Assembly: GCA_029856625.1 (NCBI GenBank)
Contig: JAHKLG010000031.1
Coordinates: 1 to 11,655 of the forward strand
Direction: 5' to 3'
Length of the DNA: 11,655 bases
Source of the DNA: Candidatus Njordarchaeota archaeon
GTDB taxonomy: Archaea > Asgardarchaeota > Njordarchaeia > Njordarchaeales > Njordarchaeaceae
Shown here: positions 5,240 through 11,655 of the stretch, one piece after another
Layout of the letters: each line of letters begins with the position of its first letter
Position numbering within the stretch: the stretch's first letter is position 1
Notes under the pieces: model-generated
What the model was told of the DNA's origin: nothing
The model's input: the letters and a program-made list of their open reading frames with translations, nothing else
The model's database searches: none
Position numbers and translations under genes: made by a program

Positions 5240-5809
5240 ATGAGTGAAGAGGAGATTTATCTAACGCCTAAAAAGGCTGCCGAGCTACTAGGTGTGCATC
5301 CTCTGACTCTTTACAGATGGGCTAAGAGTGGTAAGATTAAATATATAAGGACTCCTGGAGGGAGATTTCGCTATCCATTATCTGAGATAAAACGGATTTT
5401 ACAACAGGAAGAGATAGTTGATAGAAGGTTTAGAGCAGTGATCTATGTACGAATGTATCCAGGTGAAGATAATAATATCGTTAACAAGAGAATTGAAAAG
5501 CTAAAAAAATTCGCAAAGGAAAGGGGCTTGTATATTCTAGATGTAATAGTTGATACTGGTGGAGGAATCTGTTCAAAAAGACCTGGTCTGCAAAAATTGT
5601 TAGAGCTTGTTAAGAGGAAATCTATTAGTACAATAATTGTTGAAAATAGAAGCGATATCTCTTCAATATGCTATTGGATCTTTGATGAATTCTTCAGAGC
5701 ATTTAACGTAACTATAGAAGAATTTTCTAAGGAAAAAAGAGATAGTAAAAGATTTTATCAAGAATTAATAGACTTTCTCATAGAGGTGCTTCAAAGAGAG
5801 GTCACATAG
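5240..5809 (+). CDS. IS607-type serine recombinase relative with lost active site; probable domesticated DNA-binding protein
   Basis: This 189-residue protein has the layout of IS607 TnpA. A MerR/excisionase-like helix-turn-helix (LTPKKAAELLGVHPLTLYRW...GGRFRYP, about 8-50) is followed by a resolvase-type domain (about 65-160). The resolvase core has lost its chemistry. Where relatives have YARVSS this one has YVRMYP, so the nucleophilic serine is Tyr73 (TAT 5456-5458). Where relatives have DRLxRF it reads SDISSI, so both arginines are gone (Asp139 and Ser142). The earlier Arg of that first motif and the TGGG...KRPGL stretch remain. No tnpB or element ends are nearby. I infer a former transposase kept for DNA binding, perhaps as a repressor of its own promoter. 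In-frame starts at 5225 (TTG) and 5228 (ATG) are possible. It converges on the phosphodiesterase gene with an 8-bp overlap. Confidence 0.82.
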   Translation: MSEEEIYLTPKKAAELLGVHPLTLYRWAKSGKIKYIRTPGGRFRYPLSEIKRILQQEEIVDRRFRAVIYVRMYPGEDNNIVNKRIEKLKKFAKERGLYILDVIVDTGGGICSKRPGLQKLLELVKRKSISTIIVENRSDISSICYWIFDEFFRAFNVTIEEFSKEKRDSKRFYQELIDFLIEVLQREVT

Positions 5810-7268
5810 ACTTTCTTCTTATCAATTCCTTTCGTAATTTCTTAAAATCTCTGAACGCAAATAATAAGACTAATAATGTAATCCAAGCCATTGTGAGTGT
5901 GGCTAATCCCCATTTTAGTATTTCAGTATACTCAACGGCTAGTGCCGATTTCAAAGATTTTAATGCGAGGGTCTCAATATCGATCTCACCACGTTTTTCC
6001 TTCACGTACGACTCATTAAAAGCTCTATATAGAACTATTCCTTCCGACTCCCGAGGTGGTGGGATACCCAAGATAAATGCTACGGTAGGGGCTATATCAA
6101 TTATTCGGCCTCCTCCAAGCCTTAAACCTGATCTAAATGGTTTCCCCCACATCCATAACGGTACATCTATGACTAAGGGAGGCCATACACCATAATGTCT
6201 ATTACCAATCATTCCATGATCAGCGGTTACTATAATTACAGTGTCATTTTCCCATCCTAGCTCGTGAATCTTCTGGTATAGTGCTCCAACTAAATCAGCC
6301 ATTCTTCTTATGGCTGAGTGATATAGATACGAGTCTGATCCTCCCTGATGTCCAGCCGCATCAGGATCAATTAAATGTATCCAAGCGAGAAGACCTTTAG
6401 CCTCGATCTCAGTTCTATGATCGTTCAAAAAGTTTAGAGTTCTTTGCATCATTTCTTCTCCTTCTCCTCCGGTAAATCGATACGTTGATTCTCCTCCGAG
6501 GATGCTTGCTAAAGTAACTGGTGCTGAGAAAATTGCAGTTACAATGTTATATTTCTCCGCTACCTCAAAGATATCCTCAGCTCTAGGTGGTCTATATCGT
6601 CTAAGAATGAATTGCTGACTAGAATACTCGCCACCCGCATTTAGTTCTGTACCATGGATCTGGGGCCAAGTACCAGTAAAAAGAGATACATGATTAGGAT
6701 AGGTTATTGTCGGGTATGTGCAGACTATCCTATAAGCCCAAGCCCCCTCGTCTCTATGATTTATGATGAACTCTGCATACTGCCAGAACGCGTCAGCTCT
6801 TGTACCGTCAAATGTTATTATGAAAACTTTTGAAGCTAGGGGATTTTCTCTTTCGGGAATTGCCTGCGAGCTAGTCCCCATTATCACAGGAGAATACGAA
6901 AGGATTATCAGAATCATTATTGATAGGGCGCCAAGGCGCTTTAACCTTCTCCTAGATCCACCAATAACGAGTAATCCAATGGGGACTACCGTAAGGAAAA
7001 TCACTAAAATTGTATCAAAGAGGTATAAGAGAGAGCTCCTCACAGCATCCGCTACTGCAAGATTATTCTCTAACTGAGGAATACTCCCAGATAAAAGTGC
7101 TAGTGGAGATGCTACCAGGAGAATATATGATAAGATAATGAGAAGGAATATTTTCCGCTTATAGAAAGGATACATTGCTATCATCTTCTTTCTTGATATT
7201 TGATAAAAGCTAAAAACAGGATATGGGAAATAAAAGGCTTTGAAAAATTTGATGTTAAGTATATTCAT
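5802..7268 (-). CDS. Membrane-anchored type I phosphodiesterase/nucleotide pyrophosphatase (alkaline phosphatase superfamily)
   Basis: This 488-residue protein has membrane segments near 40-62, 84-104 and 112-130, a catalytic domain (about 147-410) and a C-terminal membrane segment (about 451-471) before a basic tail. Two-metal motifs are intact: Asp154 in FDGTRAD, nucleophile Thr189 in PTITYPNH, Asp303 and His307 in DPDAAGH, Asp350-His351 in TADHGM, and His358 as the likely last ligand. Relatives hydrolyse phosphodiester or pyrophosphate bonds in nucleotides, cofactors or lipid head groups; the substrate is unknown. The domain probably faces outward. The start at 7268 overlaps the upstream gene's stop by 14 nt, indicating an operon. 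An internal ATG at 7184 would remove an odd aromatic-rich N-terminus and is a real alternative. Confidence 0.87.
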   Translation of the reverse strand: MNILNIKFFKAFYFPYPVFSFYQISRKKMIAMYPFYKRKIFLLIILSYILLVASPLALLSGSIPQLENNLAVADAVRSSLLYLFDTILVIFLTVVPIGLLVIGGSRRRLKRLGALSIMILIILSYSPVIMGTSSQAIPERENPLASKVFIITFDGTRADAFWQYAEFIINHRDEGAWAYRIVCTYPTITYPNHVSLFTGTWPQIHGTELNAGGEYSSQQFILRRYRPPRAEDIFEVAEKYNIVTAIFSAPVTLASILGGESTYRFTGGEGEEMMQRTLNFLNDHRTEIEAKGLLAWIHLIDPDAAGHQGGSDSYLYHSAIRRMADLVGALYQKIHELGWENDTVIIVTADHGMIGNRHYGVWPPLVIDVPLWMWGKPFRSGLRLGGGRIIDIAPTVAFILGIPPPRESEGIVLYRAFNESYVKEKRGEIDIETLALKSLKSALAVEYTEILKWGLATLTMAWITLLVLLFAFRDFKKLRKELIRRKSM

Positions 7269-9021
7269 GAAGTTCTTCTCGTTTTCTTATGTAAAGAGGT
7301 ATGTAAATCAAGATTCCAGAGAGGACTATAGTTATCAGAAGCGACCCAACTATGGGCCATATGGGAGCCTTTGCTTTCTCTATTTTCACAACTAATACTG
7401 GGAGAGTTGTTCCTCCTAAGACATTATTCTGAGGATCTATAATATATACTCGGAAATTATAGGAGCCCTCAGCACTAATTGTGATGACAAACGTTTCTGA
7501 TCCGCTTAGCGCAGTAATATTCTTAGAAGTAGATGAGTAAACACTGCCATTAATATCGATAATATCAACAAAGAGCTTTGCACCTTCCACAGTTTCTGAC
7601 AGTGAATAGTTCACTCTTAAGAATATCTGTTGACCCGGTTGAGCAATTCCTGGCTCTACTGAGGCAGATACGGAAGCAGTTGGTAATAAGATATCAAGAG
7701 CTTCAACAGTAGCATTCGGGAGAGTCACATTTAGGAATTTAGCCATTGTTGCTCCGATATGCATTATAGTGACATTAGAAATAGTAACACCTTTTTTGAC
7801 AGTTCCTCCAGCGAATATTATTGGGACGACACATGTAGCTGTTCCTCCATGAGCCCCCACTGATAAGTATCTGGAAGCATAATATGGGGGTCTAATGTCT
7901 AGGAAAATATCTCCGGCATAGTCAATATTCAAACCGATATCTGCTAAGGTACCGCTAGCATTTTCCACGGGATATCGTGTCCATATTCCGCGAACCCATG
8001 GGTATTGAGAGAGCTCATTAACGACTTTCTGAAGCTCTTCTGGATGTTTTAAGTATATGAATAGGGACAAACCAGCTGTCTCCACAAGAATATGTTCTGC
8101 ATGAATAGCGCTGAGATGAGTAATATCCCCAGCTAGTAAGTTCTTATTAATGTCTACATCTACGAAACTATGATCCGTAGTAAGGATGAAGAAGGTTCTT
8201 GACCATAAGTTATATTCCATAATCTTATTAATTATTCTCCCAATCTCCTGATCAAGAATCTCAACCATTTTGATAGTATCTGGATGAAAAACTCCGAGAG
8301 CTCCAGAAATCCAGTCAACCTCTCCATAATGAACCACTATTAACGCCTTTTCTCCATCGATAATATATGGAGCGAACTCGTCAAGAGTTTCAAGAGTCTT
8401 ATTAGTGATCCACTCTACATTAATAACCCGCTTTTCAAATGGGTAGGAAGCATCATGGGGATCCCCTGGACCAATTACGTCACTGGGAAGAATTAGGATC
8501 TTATCAGCAGCTCGTGAAACTCCAGCCATTAGTTCAAGCTTAGATTTACTTACTATAAGAGCAACTTTCTCATTAGCTTCTTTAGCTGCCTCCAGTAGTG
8601 TTTTAACTCTTAACATATCCATATAGCCATAACTTATGGGAGACTCGTCCGGCAACATGCTATGATATTCTGTAGCATTATATGCATAAGTATGTACGAT
8701 CCCATTTACTTCAGGGGGGGCTCCAGTTATCATGGCAGCATGGGCAGCGGTTGTTGCTGAGGGTAATACGGTTCTGGCATCTAAGATAGTGATACCATTA
8801 TCCATTAACCAGGGAATCCAAGTTAGGTTAGCTACTTCAAGTAAACTCTTATTTAAAGCATCTATCACAATTATAATTCCCAAACTTCCTAGAGGTCGAG
8901 TACTCTTCTCTTCGAATATTATAGAATAACTCATAACAGCTTGTGGGTGGCTCTGAAAAGCACCAGTAATTGGTAGCAGGATTATGAGCGATAATATCAG
9001 AAGAATGTATAGCTTCCGCAA
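7255..9021 (-). CDS. Secreted, membrane-tethered alkaline phosphatase superfamily protein with C-terminal beta domain
   Basis: This 588-residue protein starts with a signal peptide (basic MRK, hydrophobic to about 20). An alkaline-phosphatase-superfamily domain (about 46-445) follows, then a beta-rich Ig-like region (about 450-545), a membrane anchor (about 554-577) and a basic tail, so the enzyme domain sits outside the cell. Metal-site motifs are Asp54 in VIDAL, nucleophile position Thr90 in LPSATTAAH, Asp283-His284 in TTDHS and His391 in GAHGG. In the third motif, DxxGH of relatives appears as DWISG (236-240), lacking the histidine. Activity may therefore be altered; the substrate is unknown. 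The TTG start is well supported by GGAGGT 7 nt upstream. It is the first gene of a two-gene operon with the phosphodiesterase and divergent from the fused ECF ATPase gene. Confidence 0.85.
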   Translation of the reverse strand: MRKLYILLILSLIILLPITGAFQSHPQAVMSYSIIFEEKSTRPLGSLGIIIVIDALNKSLLEVANLTWIPWLMDNGITILDARTVLPSATTAAHAAMITGAPPEVNGIVHTYAYNATEYHSMLPDESPISYGYMDMLRVKTLLEAAKEANEKVALIVSKSKLELMAGVSRAADKILILPSDVIGPGDPHDASYPFEKRVINVEWITNKTLETLDEFAPYIIDGEKALIVVHYGEVDWISGALGVFHPDTIKMVEILDQEIGRIINKIMEYNLWSRTFFILTTDHSFVDVDINKNLLAGDITHLSAIHAEHILVETAGLSLFIYLKHPEELQKVVNELSQYPWVRGIWTRYPVENASGTLADIGLNIDYAGDIFLDIRPPYYASRYLSVGAHGGTATCVVPIIFAGGTVKKGVTISNVTIMHIGATMAKFLNVTLPNATVEALDILLPTASVSASVEPGIAQPGQQIFLRVNYSLSETVEGAKLFVDIIDINGSVYSSTSKNITALSGSETFVITISAEGSYNFRVYIIDPQNNVLGGTTLPVLVVKIEKAKAPIWPIVGSLLITIVLSGILIYIPLYIRKREELHEYT

Positions 9022-9028
9022 GGATCAT

Positions 9029-9034
9029 ACCTCC
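9029..9034 (-). promoter_or_regulatory. Strong ribosome binding site GGAGGT supporting a TTG start
   Basis: The complement of 9029-9034 is GGAGGT, 7 nt before the TTG at 9021. It fixes this rare start codon as the likely beginning of the gene, in agreement with the signal peptide that follows at once. Confidence 0.6.
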
Positions 9035-9075
9035 ATATTCATTAAGAAGAGCAAATAACTAATGAACCTATTAAC

Positions 9076-9084
9076 AATATAAAT
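9076..9084 (-). promoter_or_regulatory. TATA-like promoter element for the phosphodiesterase operon
   Basis: Read on the minus strand this is ATTTATATT. A start about 25 bp downstream (near 9053) leaves a leader of about 30 nt containing the GGAGGT site. Confidence 0.4.
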
Positions 9085-9139
9085 CAAATCTCGTAGATGA
9101 GGTTAAGTACAACGTGTATATTAACACAACACATCTGCA

Positions 9140-9151
9140 ATTTAGCTAAAT
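9140..9151. repeat. Perfect 12-bp palindrome in the divergent region
   Basis: ATTTAGCTAAAT is fully self-complementary. It overlaps a TGCAATT (9136-9142) that recurs at 9174-9180. It lies between the divergent phosphodiesterase and ECF ATPase promoters and could be an operator. Confidence 0.35.
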
Positions 9152-9173
9152 GAGGTAATAAAACTCCTTCATA

Positions 9174-9195
9174 TGCAATTGCAATAAATATTAAT
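9174..9195 (+). promoter_or_regulatory. Palindrome TGCAATTGCA next to a TATA-like stretch
   Basis: TGCAATTGCA (9174-9183) is a perfect 10-bp palindrome abutting AATAAATATTAAT (9183-9195), the best TATA-like stretch upstream of the fused ATPase gene. A start near 9215 would leave a leader of about 55 nt. No known riboswitch class is recognisable in that leader. Confidence 0.3.
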
Positions 9196-9268
9196 AATGA
9201 GGATATGTTTAGTTATCACTTACCGTCCAGGAGTAGGACTCGTAGATCAGGTCGTGAGCTGATGCGTG

Positions 9269-11041
9269 ATGCGAGGAGAAACAGTACTTGAAATCGAGAA
9301 TTTATCATTTAGATACCATGGATCTAAGGAATATGTTCTTAAGAACATAAATTTAAAGTTTCGCAGAGGAGAGTTTGTTCTGCTCATCGGACCAAGTGGT
9401 TGTGGTAAAACGACACTAATAAATACGATCAATGGTATTATTCCTCATGTAATCCAGGGGTTAAGGAAAGGAAGTGTTAGAATTTTAGGAGAGGATGTTA
9501 AGAATTTATCCTTAGCAGAAATAGCTACACATGTAGCTACAGTTTTTCAAGATCCAGAAACACAATTCTTTACATTATCGGTTCTGGATGAGGTAGTTTT
9601 CGGACCTGAAAACCTCAGGCTTCCTCGAGAAGAAATCGCTAGAAGGTTAGAGTTTGCTGTAAAAGCTACAGGTATAGAGGATCTGCTTGATAAGGATTTG
9701 ATGAGTTTATCCGGGGGTCAAAAGCAGAGAGTTGCTATAGCATCAGCTATGGCTATGATGCCTGATATTCTTATTCTCGATGAGCCTACTACTAATCTTG
9801 ATCCTCAAGGCGCCAGTGAAGTTCTAAAGACAATTGCTAAATTACGAAAGGATACTAATGCATTGATAATTCTCATAGAACATCGGCTTGAAGAGGTTGC
9901 AAAGTATGCTGATAGAGTATTGGTGATGAATAATGGTCAAATAATCGCTGATGGGCCTCCCAGAGAAATATTCGGGAACCCGGATCTTCTATATAGTATT
10001 GGTATCAGACCTCCTTGGGCTGCAGAGACAATAGTTCGCTTACAGAACGAGGGTCTCATTAGTAGTGATGAGCCAGTCCCCATCACACCAGATGAGGCGG
10101 CTGAGATTCTTATTAAGTATCTTAAAAAGAGAAAAGTAAAGCGGACTAATTATGCTCAGGAACTTTTTTCTAAGGAGGTTGAATATTTTGAAAAGCTTAG
10201 GGATAGGGAACCAGTGATAGAGATTCAGAATCTATGGCATCAGTATCCAGATGGAACAATAGCTCTCAGAGGGGTTAGTCTAACCATATATAAGGGAGAA
10301 TTCGTTGGAATTATTGGTCAAAACGGAGCTGGTAAAACTACGCTTCTCCTCCATCTCTTAGGTCTTCTTAGGCCAAGTCATGGTGTGGTAAAAATTTTTG
10401 GAAGGGACGTCACAAAAATGTCGGTGGCTGAGCTTTCTCAGAGTGTGGGATTAATCTTTCAGAATCCGGATCTGATGCTCTTCCAGAATACTGTTTGGGA
10501 GGAAATAGCGTTCGGTCCTAAGAACCTTAAGTTACCCAGGGAGGAGATAGAGAGAAGAGTTGAGGAGGCCTTAGAAATGATGAGATTAAAGGGTTTTGAG
10601 AGGCGTCATCCAAGAGCTCTGAGTAGAGGTCAGCGACATAGAGTAGCAGTAGCATCAATTCTTGCGATGAGGCCTAAAATTTTAATAGCTGATGAACCTA
10701 CTACTGGGCAAGACTATGGATCAAGAAAAAAGTATCTTGAGTTATTAGAGGAACTGAATAGAAAAGGTACTACGGTGATTATTGTCTCTCATGACATGGA
10801 CTTAATAGCCAGATATGCTAAGAGAGTGGTAGTTCTTAGGCAAGGACGTGTTCTGCTTGATGGACCGACTAGAGCCGTATTTTCTCGTGAGGACATATTA
10901 GCAAAGACTCATCTAGCTCCACCCTATGTTACTAGGATCGGAAATAAATTAGGAGAGTTTGGTGTTCCGACTGTGTTGACAGTGGAAGAGCTAATCTTAA
11001 TCTTGGCAAATATGCTGAAGGAGAAAGTAAAAGCGGAGTGA
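9269..11041 (+). CDS. ECF-type transporter ATPase, two fused ABC domains
   Basis: This 590-residue protein carries two complete ABC ATPase domains in one chain, the EcfA1-EcfA2 layout common in archaea. With the GTG at 9266 counted as residue 1, domain 1 has Walker A GPSGCGKTT (42-50), Gln95 in FQDPETQFF, signature LSGGQ (148-152), Walker B LDEP (171-174) and His206 in EHRLEE. Domain 2 has GQNGAGKTT (351-359), Gln399 in FQNPD, LSRGQ (452-456), ADEP (475-478) and His509 in SHD. Both sites look competent, unlike the degenerate ATPase of the other ECF operon here. A linker of about 65 residues (250-315) joins them. The ATG at 9269 is preferred; the adjacent GTG is possible, and the upstream Shine-Dalgarno is weak. 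No S or T component lies upstream, so partners are expected downstream, beyond the window, or elsewhere. Confidence 0.92.
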   Translation: MRGETVLEIENLSFRYHGSKEYVLKNINLKFRRGEFVLLIGPSGCGKTTLINTINGIIPHVIQGLRKGSVRILGEDVKNLSLAEIATHVATVFQDPETQFFTLSVLDEVVFGPENLRLPREEIARRLEFAVKATGIEDLLDKDLMSLSGGQKQRVAIASAMAMMPDILILDEPTTNLDPQGASEVLKTIAKLRKDTNALIILIEHRLEEVAKYADRVLVMNNGQIIADGPPREIFGNPDLLYSIGIRPPWAAETIVRLQNEGLISSDEPVPITPDEAAEILIKYLKKRKVKRTNYAQELFSKEVEYFEKLRDREPVIEIQNLWHQYPDGTIALRGVSLTIYKGEFVGIIGQNGAGKTTLLLHLLGLLRPSHGVVKIFGRDVTKMSVAELSQSVGLIFQNPDLMLFQNTVWEEIAFGPKNLKLPREEIERRVEEALEMMRLKGFERRHPRALSRGQRHRVAVASILAMRPKILIADEPTTGQDYGSRKKYLELLEELNRKGTTVIIVSHDMDLIARYAKRVVVLRQGRVLLDGPTRAVFSREDILAKTHLAPPYVTRIGNKLGEFGVPTVLTVEELILILANMLKEKVKAE

Positions 11042-11045
11042 GGTG
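11040..11045 (+). promoter_or_regulatory. Ribosome binding site GAGGTG overlapping the upstream stop codon
   Basis: GAGGTG shares bases with the TGA of the ATPase gene and lies 8 nt before the ATG at 11054, a good spacing. A second purine block, GGGAGG, abuts the ATG directly and is too close to act. The arrangement implies coupled translation. Confidence 0.5.
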
Positions 11046-11053
11046 TTGGGAGG

Positions 11054-11655
11054 ATGAATATTAAAGACACGCTAAGATCAGCATGGTTAGGAGGTGTTAC
11101 TGCACCAATACTCTTAGTTATAATTCAGTTTCTTTCTAGAGAACTCTCTCTAGCCCGTTTTGGACTGATTATTACTTTATATAAGGAAGCACCACTTTCA
11201 GTAAGCAGAGTGGTTCGGTGGTTACTAATTTCAGACCCCGAAGCTGCGAGTGGAGTAAATCTTCTAGCAGTAATTATTGCTTGGGCTATTACTTGGGCCA
11301 TAGTAGCTGACTGGGTTAAGAGAATTGACGATATTGCATTGGGAATGATCCTGAACTATGTTGTTTATGTTTTATATCTTTCATGGTATCGGCATATTCC
11401 AGTTAAATTATATTTCCCCGAAAGCTTTTATCCAATACCCATTAGCCTGTTAGCAGCGGGATTAATTATTCTAAATTATAAGCGGAAAGCTAAGATAACA
11501 TTCTTTGACAAACTCGAGAAGGTTGGAATAACGATTCCAGAAAAGTTCAGAATAGATCTAAGCATTCCACTATCTTGCCCTTCTTGTGGGGCTACTTTAT
11601 ATAGTAATTCTCAATACTGCTGGAGATGTGGAGCTGATTTAGAATCCATTTTGTA
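11054..11655 (+). CDS. Membrane protein with zinc ribbon, partial at window edge; unidentified
   Basis: The frame from the ATG at 11054 stays open for 200 codons to the window end, so the C-terminus is missing. I do not recognise the family. Visible parts are hydrophobic segments at about 10-27, 67-86, 95-113 and 127-141, then a basic cytoplasmic-type stretch (YKRKAK), then a zinc ribbon with CPSC (175-178) and CWRC (189-192). It lies 12 nt after the fused ECF ATPase with a Shine-Dalgarno in that gene's stop region, so it belongs to the same operon. It lacks the EcfT family block and the glycine-rich S-component pattern, so I do not call it either. It could be an accessory or diverged membrane subunit of that transporter. 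Confidence 0.7.
   Translation, partial: MNIKDTLRSAWLGGVTAPILLVIIQFLSRELSLARFGLIITLYKEAPLSVSRVVRWLLISDPEAASGVNLLAVIIAWAITWAIVADWVKRIDDIALGMILNYVVYVLYLSWYRHIPVKLYFPESFYPIPISLLAAGLIILNYKRKAKITFFDKLEKVGITIPEKFRIDLSIPLSCPSCGATLYSNSQYCWRCGADLESIL

Noticed and set aside
5240..5809. An active IS607 element
   Set aside because: Catalytic Ser and two Arg are missing, no tnpB is adjacent, and no element ends are visible.
5893..8929. Plus-strand open frames opposite the phosphodiesterase genes (5893-6195, 6763-7077, 8732-8929)
   Set aside because: Antisense shadows of genes with intact catalytic motifs; composition is that of reversed coding sequence.
9192..9275. Box C/D-like pieces (TAATGAGG, CTGA, GTGATGC) suggesting a guide RNA before the fused ATPase
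   Set aside because: Boxes do not match the consensus at proper spacing and GTGATGC overlaps the likely start codons.
9247..9432. Minus-strand open frame over the start of the fused ATPase gene
   Set aside because: It is the mirror of the Walker A region of the ATPase gene and has no support of its own.

Overview
The window reads as chromosome of a thermophilic-type archaeon, most likely a member of the Thermoproteota (crenarchaeal side). This rests on low GC, archaeal TATA-like promoters with A-rich upstream elements, Shine-Dalgarno sequences matching GGAGGTG, frequent GTG and TTG starts, heavily overlapping genes, energy-coupling factor (ECF) importers with archaeal layouts, and Zn-ribbon proteins. 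I cannot name the genus. No tRNA, rRNA, CRISPR array or intact insertion sequence is visible.

Left part (1-3571). A GC-richer segment ending in T tracts (85-200) may be a small structured RNA. It is followed by a MazG-like NTP pyrophosphohydrolase gene (313-615, +). Facing that gene is a complete minus-strand ECF operon transcribed from 3556 to 593: S component, canonical ATPase, degenerate ATPase, T component. Every junction in the operon overlaps.

Centre (3572-5809). The ECF operon is divergent from a gene for a threonine-synthase-like protein carrying a C-terminal PadR-like winged helix. The Schiff-base lysine position of that protein is threonine. Two overlapping palindromes fill the shared promoter. 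Next comes an IS607-type serine-recombinase relative that has lost its catalytic serine and both arginines of the C-terminal active-site motif, but keeps its MerR-like DNA-binding domain. Its own TATA box sits inside an 8-bp inverted repeat, and no tnpB is present. Both proteins look like enzymes turned into regulators, and they are adjacent.

Right part (5802-11655). Two tandem minus-strand genes encode membrane-anchored alkaline-phosphatase-superfamily phosphodiesterases. They are divergent from a second ECF-type module: a fused double ATPase (9269-11041) followed by a membrane protein with a C-terminal zinc ribbon that runs off the window.

Working model (inference). The window is a nutrient or cofactor uptake neighbourhood with two ECF importers. 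Surface phosphodiesterases may release phosphate-free vitamins. A dead PLP-enzyme fold fused to a winged helix may act as the ligand-sensing regulator of the first importer.
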